Below, piece after piece: positions 19,727 to 27,593 of a stretch of 64,000 nucleotides of DNA. The notes under the pieces were generated by a model, which was not told where the DNA came from, ran no database searches, and saw nothing but the letters and a program-made list of their open reading frames with translations. Origin of the DNA: Gordonia sediminis (lineage in GTDB: Bacteria; Actinomycetota; Actinomycetes; Mycobacteriales; Mycobacteriaceae); contig RZUM01000002.1 in assembly GCA_004193205.1 (NCBI GenBank), positions 1,054,001 through 1,118,000 of the forward strand. The letters run 5' to 3'. The translations under genes were made by a program, and so were the position numbers. The number at the start of each line of letters is the position of its first letter. The stretch's first letter is position 1.

Positions 19727-21142
19727 GTGCGTACCCACAAGGACCACTACATCAACGGGCAATGGGTGCCCTCCACCGGCAGTTCGCTGCTGCCGGTGAC
19801 CAACCCCGCCACCGACGAGGTCATCGGCGAGGTGGCCGCCGGTACGGCCGACGACGTCGACCAGGCCGTGCGGGCGGCTCGCGCCGCCTTCGCCGACTGG
19901 TCGGCCACCCCGGTGGCGAAACGCGCCGAATACCTCGGAGCGATCGCCCAGGGGCTCACCGACCGCGCCGAAGAGCTCGCCCAACTCATCTCCAGTGAGA
20001 TGGGCGCACCGCTGTCGTTCTCCCGCGCCGCGCAGCTCCCCCTGCCGATCAACAGCTTCGCGCAGGCGGCGGCGATCGTGACCGACTTCGAGTTCGAGAG
20101 CGACTACCGCGGCTCCCGCATCGTCCGCGAACCCTACGGGGTGGTCGGTGCGATCACCCCGTGGAACTATCCGCTGCACCAGATCGCCCTCAAGGCTGCC
20201 TACGCGATGGCCGCGGGCAACACCGTCGTGGTCAAGCCGAGCGAGGTCACCCCGCTCAACGCGATCGTGCTCGCCGAGATCGTCGACGCGGTCGGACTTC
20301 CCGAGGGTGTATTCAATGTCCTTTTCGGCACCGGCCCCGAGGTGGGCGAGGCCATCGCGTCGCACCCGGATGTCGACCTGGTCAGCTTCACCGGCTCCAC
20401 GCGTGCGGGACGTCGCGTCAGCGAACTCGCGTCGGGCACCGTCAAGCGCGTGTCTCTCGAACTCGGCGGCAAGAGCCCGAACATCCTGCTCGACGACGCC
20501 GACCTGACGGCTGCGGTCCCGGCCGCGGTCCAGGCGTCGATGATCAACTCCGGGCAGACCTGTTCGGCGCTGACCCGCCTGCTGGTCCCCCGGTCGAGGC
20601 TGGCCGAGGTGGAGGGCATCGTCAAGGCCGTTGTGGAGTCGATCCCGGTGGGCGATCCCACCGACGAGACGACCGTGCTGGGACCGCTCTCGTCGCGGAC
20701 CCAGCAGGAACGGGTGCTCGGCTACATCCGCACGGGCATCGAGGAAGGTGCGCGTGTGGTCGTCGGCGGGCAGACCGAAGCGCAGGATCGTCGCGGCGCA
20801 TACGTCGCGCCGACCGTGTTCTCCGACGTCACACCCGATATGACGATCCACCGTGAGGAGATCTTCGGTCCGGTGTTGTCGATCGAGCCCTACGACACCG
20901 AGGACGAGGCGATCGACATCGCCAACGACACCATCTACGGGCTCGCCGGTGGCGTCTGGTCGGGATCGACGGAACGCGCGCACCAGGTGGCACGCAGGAT
21001 CCGGGCCGGACAGATCGCCGTCAACGACGCCGGCCTGAACCTCGACGCACCCTTCGGCGGCTACAAGCAGTCCGGAATCGGCCGTGAGGCAGGACAATTC
21101 GGCCTCGAAGAGTTCCTGGAGGTCAAGTCGATCCAGGGCTGA
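19727..21142 (+). CDS. Aldehyde dehydrogenase family protein
   Basis: A 471-residue NAD(P)-dependent aldehyde dehydrogenase with every key element: the Asn in TPWNYPLHQ, the general-base Glu in LELGGKSP, the nucleophile Cys in NSGQTCSA and the C-terminal EIFGPVLSI motif. Full length for the family. GTG start after GAGGAGAC. Immediately downstream of the AdhD-like gene, so it is expected to oxidise that enzyme's aldehyde product to a carboxylate. A strong hairpin follows the stop codon, closing the operon. Confidence 0.92.
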   Translation: MRTHKDHYINGQWVPSTGSSLLPVTNPATDEVIGEVAAGTADDVDQAVRAARAAFADWSATPVAKRAEYLGAIAQGLTDRAEELAQLISSEMGAPLSFSRAAQLPLPINSFAQAAAIVTDFEFESDYRGSRIVREPYGVVGAITPWNYPLHQIALKAAYAMAAGNTVVVKPSEVTPLNAIVLAEIVDAVGLPEGVFNVLFGTGPEVGEAIASHPDVDLVSFTGSTRAGRRVSELASGTVKRVSLELGGKSPNILLDDADLTAAVPAAVQASMINSGQTCSALTRLLVPRSRLAEVEGIVKAVVESIPVGDPTDETTVLGPLSSRTQQERVLGYIRTGIEEGARVVVGGQTEAQDRRGAYVAPTVFSDVTPDMTIHREEIFGPVLSIEPYDTEDEAIDIANDTIYGLAGGVWSGSTERAHQVARRIRAGQIAVNDAGLNLDAPFGGYKQSGIGREAGQFGLEEFLEVKSIQG

Positions 21143-21159
21143 CAAGCCCTGGTCGCATA

Positions 21160-21193
21160 AAAGTGGAAGGGGGCGAACGCTCCCTTCCACTTT
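21160..21193 (+). terminator. Intrinsic terminator after aldehyde dehydrogenase gene
   Basis: A perfect 12-bp inverted repeat, AAAGTGGAAGGG with its complement, encloses a 10-nt loop and ends in TTT followed by CAACATAT. It separates the dehydrogenase operon from helR. Confidence 0.8.
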
Positions 21194-21211
21194 CAACATA
21201 TACGGCAGATG

Positions 21212-21231
21212 GGGGCTTGCGGCAAGACCCC
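21212..21231. promoter_or_regulatory. Rifamycin-associated element (RAE) upstream of helR
   Basis: GGGGCTTGCGGCAAGACCCC is an inverted repeat that matches, apart from one base as I recall the consensus, the RAE found in front of rifamycin-inactivating and helR genes of actinobacteria. It ends 23 bp before the helR ATG. Its position and its neighbour both support the call. Confidence 0.85.
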
Positions 21232-21254
21232 GGTGGTCGTTCAGAATCGCTGTC

Positions 21255-23405
21255 ATGACGCCGCTCACCACCTCCGTCTTCGACCTCGGGGGCCATCACG
21301 CCAAGGCCGACCCCTCGCTCATCGCCGACGACGAACGCCACTTCGCGGCCATCACGCAAACCCACACGCAGTCGATCGCGTCGTTGACCGAGCGTCTCGC
21401 CACCCTGCGCCGATCCCCCGGCGGCAAGGGCAAACAGGCGATCGAACGTGATCTCGAGATACATCAGACGACGCGGCGCCTGCGCTCACTGCAGCGGTTC
21501 GGCCTCGATCTCTGTCTGGGCCGGATCGTTCATGCCGACTCGACGGAGCCGACCTACATCGGCCGGCTCGGTCTCACCGATCAGGCGGGTCGCCAACTTC
21601 TCGTCGACTGGCGCACGCCGGCCGCCGAACCGTTCTTCGCCGCCACCCACGCCTCACCCTTGGGGGTGGCGAGCCGACGGCGGTACCGCTGGACGCAGGG
21701 CCGGATCACCGACTACTGGGACGAGGTGCTCATCGGGGACGGCAGCGACGGCGGCGTCGCCCTCGACGACGATTCCGCGTTCATCGCGAGCCTCGGTGCG
21801 AGTCGCTCACCGCAGATGCGGGATGTCCTTTCCACCATCGCGGCCGACCAGGATGCGATCATCCGTGCCGGATCGCACGGCGCTCTCGTCGTCGACGGCG
21901 GCCCGGGCACCGGCAAGACCGTCGTCGCCCTGCACCGTGCCGCCTACCTGCTCTACGACGACCCGCGGCTCGCCGGCAACCGTGGCAGGCTCCTGGTCGT
22001 CGGTCCGCACGAGCCGTACCTCGCCTACATCGCCGACGTCCTGCCGAGCCTCGGCGAGGAGGGCGTGGCGACGTGCACCCTGCGTGACCTCGTCCCAGAA
22101 GGAGCGACGGTGCCCGACGAGCCCGATGCCGAGGTGGCGGAGCTGAAGTCGTCGGCGCGGCTCGTCGCGGCGATCGAGCGCGGCGTGCGCTGGTACGAGG
22201 AGCCGCCGACGGAGGAGTTCACGGTCGAGACCTGGTGGGGCGACGTGCGACTCACCGCAGCGCACTGGGCGGAGATCTTCGACGCACCCGAGGTGGGCAC
22301 ACCGCACAACGAGGCACGCGATGCGATTTCCGAGGCTCTGGAGATCACGGTGCTCAACCGCCTCGGCAACGAGGACATCTCCCCCGCCGAGCTACGAAAG
22401 TCACTGGCACAGAACGAAGCTCTGCACCGGATGGTGAACCGGGCCTGGCCGATACTCGATGCCACCGACCTCGTCGGCGACCTGTGGACGGTGCCGGCCT
22501 TCCTGCGCTTGTGCGCGCCCTGGCTCGACACCGAAGACGTGCGCCGACTACAGCGCGCCGATCCGTCCGCGTGGACGTCGGCAGATCTGCCGCTCCTCGA
22601 CGCCGCCCGACAACGCCTCGGCGACGCACAGGCATCACAGCGTCGGCGACATAGGGCGACCGTACTCGCCACCGAACGCGAACGAATGGATCAGGTGGTG
22701 CACGATCTGATCGACTCCAACACCTACGACGACGGCGAGGGCCTGATGTCGATGCTGCGACAGCAGGATCTGCGCGACAACCTCGTCGACGAGACCGCCG
22801 CGCCCGACGCCGAACCCGACCTGCTGGTCGGCCCGTTCGCGCACATCATCGTCGACGAGGCCCAGGAACTGACCGACGCCGAATGGGGGATGCTCCTGCG
22901 CCGCTGTCCATCCCGCAGCTTCACCGTCGTCGGCGACCGCGCGCAGGCCCGGCACGGATTCACCGAGACCTGGACCGAGCGGCTCGACCGGATCGGACTC
23001 TCCGACGTCACGATCACATCGCTGACCATCAACTACCGGACACCCGAGGAGGTCATGGTGGCCGCCGAGCCGATCATCCGGGCGGCGATCCCCGACGCCA
23101 ACGTGCCGACGTCCATCCGTGGTAGCGGAATCCCGGTCACGTATGGATCGACGTCGGAACTGGGTGCCATCGTCGACGAGTGGCTGACGTCGAACGAGGA
23201 CGGAACCGCCTGCGTTATCGGCGATCCCACGTTCGGCCAGCTCCCACGCGTGCGGTCGCTGAGCCCCGAGCACGCGAAGGGTCTCGAGTTCGATCTCGTC
23301 GTACTGGTCGATCCGGACCGGTTCGGGGACGGTGTCGTCGGGGCCGTCGACACCTACGTCGCGATGACGCGGGCGACGCGGCAGCTAGTGATGCTCACCT
23401 CCTAG
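21255..23405 (+). CDS. helR: HelR-type RNA polymerase recycling motor ATPase
   Basis: A 716-residue superfamily 1 helicase-like ATPase of the HelD/HelR group. These proteins bind RNA polymerase, displace rifampicin or stalled nucleic acid and confer rifamycin tolerance. Walker A is GGPGTGKT near residue 216 and the Walker B-like motif is IIVDEAQELTDAEW near 530; the C-terminal motif AKGLEFDLVVLVDPDRFGDG and the TRATRQLVML end are UvrD-like. The ~90-residue N-terminal coiled region (QTHTQSIASLTERLATL) should reach into the polymerase secondary channel. The ATG at 21255 is the first in frame after the RAE, and earlier in-frame starts lie inside the preceding operon. A rifamycin-inactivating enzyme gene is not adjacent. 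Confidence 0.92.
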   Translation: MTPLTTSVFDLGGHHAKADPSLIADDERHFAAITQTHTQSIASLTERLATLRRSPGGKGKQAIERDLEIHQTTRRLRSLQRFGLDLCLGRIVHADSTEPTYIGRLGLTDQAGRQLLVDWRTPAAEPFFAATHASPLGVASRRRYRWTQGRITDYWDEVLIGDGSDGGVALDDDSAFIASLGASRSPQMRDVLSTIAADQDAIIRAGSHGALVVDGGPGTGKTVVALHRAAYLLYDDPRLAGNRGRLLVVGPHEPYLAYIADVLPSLGEEGVATCTLRDLVPEGATVPDEPDAEVAELKSSARLVAAIERGVRWYEEPPTEEFTVETWWGDVRLTAAHWAEIFDAPEVGTPHNEARDAISEALEITVLNRLGNEDISPAELRKSLAQNEALHRMVNRAWPILDATDLVGDLWTVPAFLRLCAPWLDTEDVRRLQRADPSAWTSADLPLLDAARQRLGDAQASQRRRHRATVLATERERMDQVVHDLIDSNTYDDGEGLMSMLRQQDLRDNLVDETAAPDAEPDLLVGPFAHIIVDEAQELTDAEWGMLLRRCPSRSFTVVGDRAQARHGFTETWTERLDRIGLSDVTITSLTINYRTPEEVMVAAEPIIRAAIPDANVPTSIRGSGIPVTYGSTSELGAIVDEWLTSNEDGTACVIGDPTFGQLPRVRSLSPEHAKGLEFDLVVLVDPDRFGDGVVGAVDTYVAMTRATRQLVMLTS

Positions 23406-23417
23406 TAGTGGTGGTTC

Positions 23418-23466
23418 CGCTGGTCGAGTGCCACAAGCCCTTTCCGCTGGTCGAGTGCCACGAGCC
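23418..23466. repeat. Two short copies of the GCTGGTCGAGTGCC repeat arm
   Basis: The sequence CCGCTGGTCGAGTGCCAC followed by A/G-AGCCC occurs twice in a row before the first full palindromic unit. These are end fragments of the longer repeat just downstream. Confidence 0.7.
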
Positions 23467-23470
23467 CTTT

Positions 23471-23583
23471 CCGCTGGTCGAGTGCCACGAGCCGCTAGGC
23501 GAGGGGTGTATCGAGACCACACCCGGCACAGGTGGTCTCGATACACGACCTCGGCTAGCGCCTCGGACGCTACTCGACCAGCG
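23471..23583. repeat. Long palindromic intergenic repeat, copy A
   Basis: A 113-bp imperfect palindrome. The outer arms are CCGCTGGTCGAGT and ACTCGACCAGCGG, and the inner arms GTGTATCGAGACCAC and GTGGTCTCGATACAC pair almost perfectly. Copy B below is nearly identical. No open frame of coding character runs through it. Such units are scattered between genes in Gordonia-like genomes; mechanism unknown. Confidence 0.8.
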
Positions 23584-23660
23584 GGCGGATTGACATGCGC
23601 CGTCCTCGGTTTCAAGACCAGCGGGCGGATTGACATCAGCCGACCTCGGTTTCAAGACCA
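23581..23660. repeat. Tandem 40-bp repeat (two copies)
   Basis: Two adjacent 40-bp units begin GCGGGCGGATTGACAT and end CCTCGGTTTCAAGACCA, differing at only three positions. They link palindromic copies A and B. A third, diverged start (GCGAGCGGGTAGACA) follows. Confidence 0.7.
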
Positions 23661-23689
23661 GCGAGCGGGTAGACACGCGCCGACCCTGA

Positions 23690-23803
23690 CCGCTGGTCGA
23701 GTGCCACGAGCCGCTAGGCGAGGGGTGTATCGAGACCACACTCGGCACAGGTGGTCTCGATACACGACCTCGGCTGGCGCCTCGGACGCTACTCGACCAG
23801 CGG
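23690..23803. repeat. Long palindromic intergenic repeat, copy B
   Basis: Nearly identical to copy A, with a few substitutions (for example CACTCGGCAC for CACCCGGCAC at the tip, and GGCTGGCG for GGCTAGCG). Same outer GCTGGTCGAGT and ACTCGACCAGC arms. Confidence 0.8.
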
Positions 23804-23817
23804 GCCTCCGACCCTGA

Positions 23818-23882
23818 CCGCTGGTCGAGTGCCACGAGCCGCTAGGCGAGGGGTTTATCGAGACCACTACGCGACCAGCGGC
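23818..23882. repeat. Palindromic repeat, copy C (shortened)
   Basis: Begins like copies A and B but loses the tip and most of the second arm after ATCGAGACCAC, then ends in GCGACCAGCGG. It abuts the stop codon of the acyl-CoA ligase gene. The whole gap from helR to that gene holds only these repeats. Confidence 0.7.
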
Positions 23883-23887
23883 GGCTC

Positions 23888-25525
23888 TCAGGCGAGCGGG
23901 CCGGTCGGAAGCTTCCGGCGCACCAACTTCCCGGTGGGATTGCGGGGTAGTTCGTCGATGAAGACGATGTCGCGGGGTACCTTGTAGCGCGCGAGGTTGG
24001 CCTTGACGTGCAGCTTCAGATCGTCGGGGTCCGGATCGGCGTCCGGGGCGGCAACAACGAAGGCGCGCAGCCGTGTTCCGAACTCCTCGTCGTCGACACC
24101 GACCACGGCCACGTCGGCCACCTCGGGATGTTCGGCGAGAAGATTCTCCACCTCGAGCGGGTAGACGTTCTCGCCACCGGACACGATCATGTCGTCGTCG
24201 CGGCCCTCGATGAACATCAAACCGTTCTCGTCGAACCGGGCCATGTCACCGGTCGACATGTACCCGTCGATCACCTGCTTGGTGCGGCCGTCGGTGTAGC
24301 CCTCGAACGGCGCCCCGTTACGCACGAAAAGCCTTCCGCGGACATTGGTTCCGTCGATGCGCTGATCGTTCTCGTCGAACAGCGCGAGGCGGCTGGTGAT
24401 CGGTGCGCGCCCGACCGTACCGGGCGCCTGACGCAGTTCGTGCGGTTGCGCGATGGTCGCGATGGCCACCTCGGTGGAGCCGTACATGTTGTAGAGCACG
24501 TCGCCGAAAGCATCCTGGACGGCCTCCGACAGCGTCGGTGACAGCGCCGACCCGGCGACGACGATGATCTTGAGTGCCGACAGGTCGTACCGCTTGATCA
24601 CCTCCGGTCCGAGTGCGAGCATCCGGTGCAGCATCGTCGGGACCGCGACGAGGACCTCGGCACGATGCTCGGCGAGCGCGGCCAGCGTCTTCTCGGCGTC
24701 GAAGCGTCGCAGCAGCACCGTCTGGTTGCCCAGCGCGGTGCCGACACCCCATACGGCGAATCCGGTGGAGTGGAAGATCGGCGAGACGATTACCATCGTG
24801 CCGCGCTGCGGCAGCGGAACGCGGTCGAGCAGGAGCGCACTGGTGAACGGAGACACCAGCGACCGTTTCGCACCCTTGGGCAGGCCGGTGGTGCCGCTGG
24901 TCAGGATGACGAAACCGCCGAAGGATTCCGGTGCGGGGGGCATCGACGTGTCACCACTGGCGACGAGCTCGTCGAGGGTACGCACCTGCTCGGGGACGGG
25001 CCGGTCACCGTCGACCCAGGTGAGGATGCGCGGCATGTTGTCGGGGAGGCCTTCGAGGAGGTCGGTGAACTCCTCGTCGTAGAGCATCGCCCGTACGTTC
25101 TCGCGTTCGGCGACCTCGACGAACTGGGTTTTGCCGAATCCGGTGTTCATCATCGCCAGCCGGTATCCGGCGCGGCCCGCGGCGCTCAGAGCGAGGATCA
25201 ATCCGCGGTGATCTCGCGCCAGAACGCCGATCACCGACCCGGGTTCCACGCCGGAGGCCAGCATCGCGTTGGCGAGGGCGTTGGACTGCCGGTCCACCTC
25301 GGCGAACGTGAGGGTGCCGCGTTCGTCGGTCAGCGCCGGCGCGTCGGGATACTCCTCGGCACCGTGCACGATCACCGCGGACGCCGGACCGATGATCTTG
25401 GTGCGCTTGACGGCATGGACGAACGCCCCGGGCCTGGTGAGGTCGATGGCCCCGGCCTTCTGCAGCACGCGCATCGCACCGAATGTGTCGGACACCATCT
25501 CGAACGCCTCGCGAACCGATGCCAT
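23888..25525 (-). CDS. Acyl-CoA synthetase (FadD-type, AMP-forming)
   Basis: A 545-residue enzyme that activates a carboxylic acid to its CoA thioester with ATP. The P-loop motif ILTSGTTGLPKGAKRS, the NMYGSTE motif, the hinge GYMSTGDMARFDENG ... GRDDDMIVSGGENVYP and the C-terminal lysine in PRNPTGKLVRRKL are all present, so it should be active. The first ~50 residues (MASVREAFEMVSDTFGAMRVL) resemble the leader of mycobacterial FadD2/FadD12-type proteins. It is a single gene whose 3' end abuts the repeat field. It could serve fatty acid or sterol side-chain degradation; there is no close link to the siderophore genes, so lipid tailing of the siderophore is only a possibility. Confidence 0.9.
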   Translation of the reverse strand: MASVREAFEMVSDTFGAMRVLQKAGAIDLTRPGAFVHAVKRTKIIGPASAVIVHGAEEYPDAPALTDERGTLTFAEVDRQSNALANAMLASGVEPGSVIGVLARDHRGLILALSAAGRAGYRLAMMNTGFGKTQFVEVAERENVRAMLYDEEFTDLLEGLPDNMPRILTWVDGDRPVPEQVRTLDELVASGDTSMPPAPESFGGFVILTSGTTGLPKGAKRSLVSPFTSALLLDRVPLPQRGTMVIVSPIFHSTGFAVWGVGTALGNQTVLLRRFDAEKTLAALAEHRAEVLVAVPTMLHRMLALGPEVIKRYDLSALKIIVVAGSALSPTLSEAVQDAFGDVLYNMYGSTEVAIATIAQPHELRQAPGTVGRAPITSRLALFDENDQRIDGTNVRGRLFVRNGAPFEGYTDGRTKQVIDGYMSTGDMARFDENGLMFIEGRDDDMIVSGGENVYPLEVENLLAEHPEVADVAVVGVDDEEFGTRLRAFVVAAPDADPDPDDLKLHVKANLARYKVPRDIVFIDELPRNPTGKLVRRKLPTGPLA

Positions 25526-25627
25526 GTCACCTTGTCCTTTCGCGCCCGGAGATCACCGGCCCGATGACCGACCTCTCTGAGCACACACGTTGTCTGATGA
25601 CAATGTAGGGGTGCGGGTCGAAACAGG

Positions 25628-25655
25628 AAACCCCCGCGAGAATCGCGAGGGGTTT
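25628..25655 (-). terminator. Terminator after the transglycosylase gene
   Basis: AAACCCCCGCGA pairs with TCGCGAGGGGTTT across a 3-nt loop with one bulged base, just beyond the stop codon of the leftward gene. On that strand the stem is followed by a T-containing stretch. Confidence 0.65.
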
Positions 25656-25681
25656 CGGTGTCGGGTTGAAGGCCAGGAACC

Positions 25682-26299
25682 TCAGTACGCCGAGTTGACG
25701 TTGTCCATCGACCCGTAGCGGTGCGCCGCGTAGTTGCAGGCGGCGACGATGTTGGAGACCGGGTTCCAGATGTCGAAGGGCGTGCCCTTGACGTGGTAGG
25801 CCGCGAAGGTCGGGTCGATCACCTGCAGCAGCCCCTTGGAGGGGATACCGGCCGCGGCATTGGAGTCGTAGAGGTTGATGGCCCGCGGGTTGCCGGTCGA
25901 CTCACGCATGACGTTGCGGTAGATGCCGTCGTAGCTGGCGGGGATGTTGTTTGCCTTCAGGATGTCCAGCGACTCACGAATCCAGCCGTCCAGGTTGTCC
26001 TGATACACCACGGCCTGTGCCGCCGGCTCTGCAATGGGCTTGGGTACGACCACCGGGGCGACCCCTCCCGTGGTCGGCTCGGGTGCCGGCGTGGGCGCCT
26101 GGGTCTGCTGCTGCGTCTGCTGCGCCTGGTGCGACGATGCCGCGACGATCCGCTTCTCGGCCTGGGCAGGCTCGTTATTGGCGATCGATCCGGCGCTCAC
26201 GACGGCCGTGAGCGCAAGGGTGGCGCCGGCGATGGTGCGGCCGGTGTGTTTGCGGGACGCGCGGCGGGCATGGCGGGACAACTTCGAGGCAACAAACAT
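25682..26299 (-). CDS. Secreted lysozyme-like transglycosylase (Rpf/SLT-type)
   Basis: A 205-residue exported protein. Basic residues and a hydrophobic stretch (RTIAGATLALTAVVSAGS) form a signal peptide with likely cleavage after AQA near residue 47; a Gln/Pro/Thr-rich linker (50-95) follows, then a ~105-residue lysozyme fold. The catalytic Glu is probably E133 (RNVMRESTGNPRAINLYDS), and GLLQVIDPTFAAY and NIVAACNYAAHRYGS are typical SLT/Rpf-region motifs. It should cleave peptidoglycan between MurNAc and GlcNAc in growth or resuscitation. The start is the ATG after AGGAAA; the frame extends upstream but into the structured leader. It has its own long leader and terminator. Confidence 0.88.
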   Translation of the reverse strand: MFVASKLSRHARRASRKHTGRTIAGATLALTAVVSAGSIANNEPAQAEKRIVAASSHQAQQTQQQTQAPTPAPEPTTGGVAPVVVPKPIAEPAAQAVVYQDNLDGWIRESLDILKANNIPASYDGIYRNVMRESTGNPRAINLYDSNAAAGIPSKGLLQVIDPTFAAYHVKGTPFDIWNPVSNIVAACNYAAHRYGSMDNVNSAY

Positions 26300-26418
26300 G
26301 AGACTTGGATTTCCTGATGGGTTTTCTCGGCCGCGCTTCCGGCCGACAGCAGACACCCTCCGACGCGCTTGGGCGCACCGGCTGTGGGTCATCGCTGGGA
26401 TGGACGTATGAAAATTGG

Positions 26419-26562
26419 GGGCGGCGAATGCCGCCCACGCGCAGTGCGCAACCACCCCGCATCGAGCGGGGTCCGGCCGAGATTCAGTTGGCCACGGTGG
26501 CGCTGTCAGCCCCGATTGCCGTGGCGAGGCCGTAGGTCGCGCATGCGGGTTGAATCCGCATG
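26419..26562 (-). ncRNA. Structured 5' leader of the transglycosylase gene (candidate riboswitch)
   Basis: On the minus strand this region holds a series of strong hairpins. CATGCGG arms are at 26562-26556 and 26548-26542, GCCACGG arms at 26525-26519 and 26497-26491, CCCCGC arms at 26471-26466 and 26460-26455, and finally GGGCGGC-ATTC-GCCGCCC at 26436-26419 followed by CCAATTTT, which looks like a terminator stem. The remaining part of the 630-bp gap shows no credible gene. Cyclic-di-AMP (ydaO-type) riboswitches commonly precede rpf-like genes in actinobacteria. I see GGACCCC and GGGGTG elements but not a convincing ydaO core, so the class is open. Confidence 0.5.
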
Positions 26563-26742
26563 ACTTACTCGACTTCCTCGTGGTGCACAGACTCAGGTCT
26601 GCATCGGACTGGTAACAGATTGATATACACGTCTGAGGAGAACCCAACAGGAAGCTGAGATTTTCCTGAGTGAGCTACGGACTCAGGTTCGTCGGCTCGC
26701 GCAAGTATGCGCCTGAGCTGCGGTTTTGATCAGTCGGCTGAA

Positions 26743-26756
26743 GTGACCTGTTTCAC
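26743..26756. promoter_or_regulatory. CRP-like site in the transglycosylase upstream region
   Basis: GTGACCTGTTTCAC with A on both sides gives AGTGA-N6-TCACA, matching the CRP/GlxR consensus at every defined base except the first. CRP control of rpfA is established in M. tuberculosis. The site could also act on the divergent carbonic anhydrase gene. Confidence 0.55.
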
Positions 26757-26928
26757 ACAACTGGTCAAGTGGGTGAACGACTTCGAAGCGGACTTGTTAC
26801 GCAGAACGTATTGAATCACGGTCCGATGATGGGCGCGCAGGCAGGGTGAAATCGCCGGCTTGCGGCCGCGGTCGGCTATAACAACCCTGGAGGACGTCTC
26901 ACGTCGAGGCCCGTCCGGAAAGGTTTTC

Positions 26929-27453
26929 ATGTCGCGTCTGCTGAGTGTCGGTTCGCATACCCCGTCGGTGGCCGAGGGCGCGTGGGTCGCGCCGGGAGCC
27001 GTGGTCGTCGGACAGGTCTCCATCGCGGATCAGGTCGGTATCTGGTACAACGCCACCGTGCGCGGCGACATGGCCGCCATCACCATCGGCGCCCGCACCA
27101 ACATTCAGGACGGCTGTGCGCTGCACGCCGACCCCGATACACCGCTGACCATCGGCGAGGGTGTCTCGGTCGGACACAACGCGGTCCTACACGGCTGCAC
27201 CATCGCCGACGACGTGCTGGTCGGGATGGGCGCGGTGGTGATGAATCGGGCCGTCATCGGGCCCGGATGCATCATCGCGGCGGGCGCGCTGATCCCCGAG
27301 GGCACCGTCATCGAGGCCCGCTCACTGGTCGTCGGCGCGCCCGGCAAGGCACGACGTGCCTGCAGCGAAACCGAGATCGATCACATCCGCCTCAACGCCG
27401 CCGCTTACGTCGACCTCGCCGAGAAGCACCGCACCGCGACGCCGGTCGAGTAG
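26929..27453 (+). CDS. Gamma carbonic anhydrase family protein
   Basis: A 174-residue left-handed beta-helix protein built from hexapeptide repeats (VAPGAVVVGQVSIADQVGIW and onward). The family zinc ligands are suggested by the His in CALHADPD and the two in VGHNAVLHGC. Members form trimers; some hydrate CO2 and others have no proven activity. The ATG at 26929 follows GGAAAGG. Its upstream region is shared with the transglycosylase leader. No other linked genes suggest a specific role. Confidence 0.88.
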   Translation: MSRLLSVGSHTPSVAEGAWVAPGAVVVGQVSIADQVGIWYNATVRGDMAAITIGARTNIQDGCALHADPDTPLTIGEGVSVGHNAVLHGCTIADDVLVGMGAVVMNRAVIGPGCIIAAGALIPEGTVIEARSLVVGAPGKARRACSETEIDHIRLNAAAYVDLAEKHRTATPVE

Positions 27454-27593
27454 TTCGGACCCGCCCGGTCAGACCGTATCGATTCCGTTGCGGTTTCTTG
27501 ACCGATCCGATACCCCGGCGGCTCCCATCGGCTTCGGTGTCCCACCTATCCTGCGAACAAGCCGTTCGGGGGGACACCGAAGGGACACCGCCG

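Noticed and set aside
23418-23882. CRISPR array or small coding genes in the repeat field
   Set aside because: Repeats are long palindromes and a 40-bp tandem pair, not short direct repeats with spacers. The open frames inside differ in every copy and carry no start signals.
26419-26562. Firm call of a ydaO-type cyclic-di-AMP riboswitch
   Set aside because: Hairpins and GGACCCC/GGGGTG elements are present, but the conserved core expected for the class could not be traced; left as a candidate structured leader.
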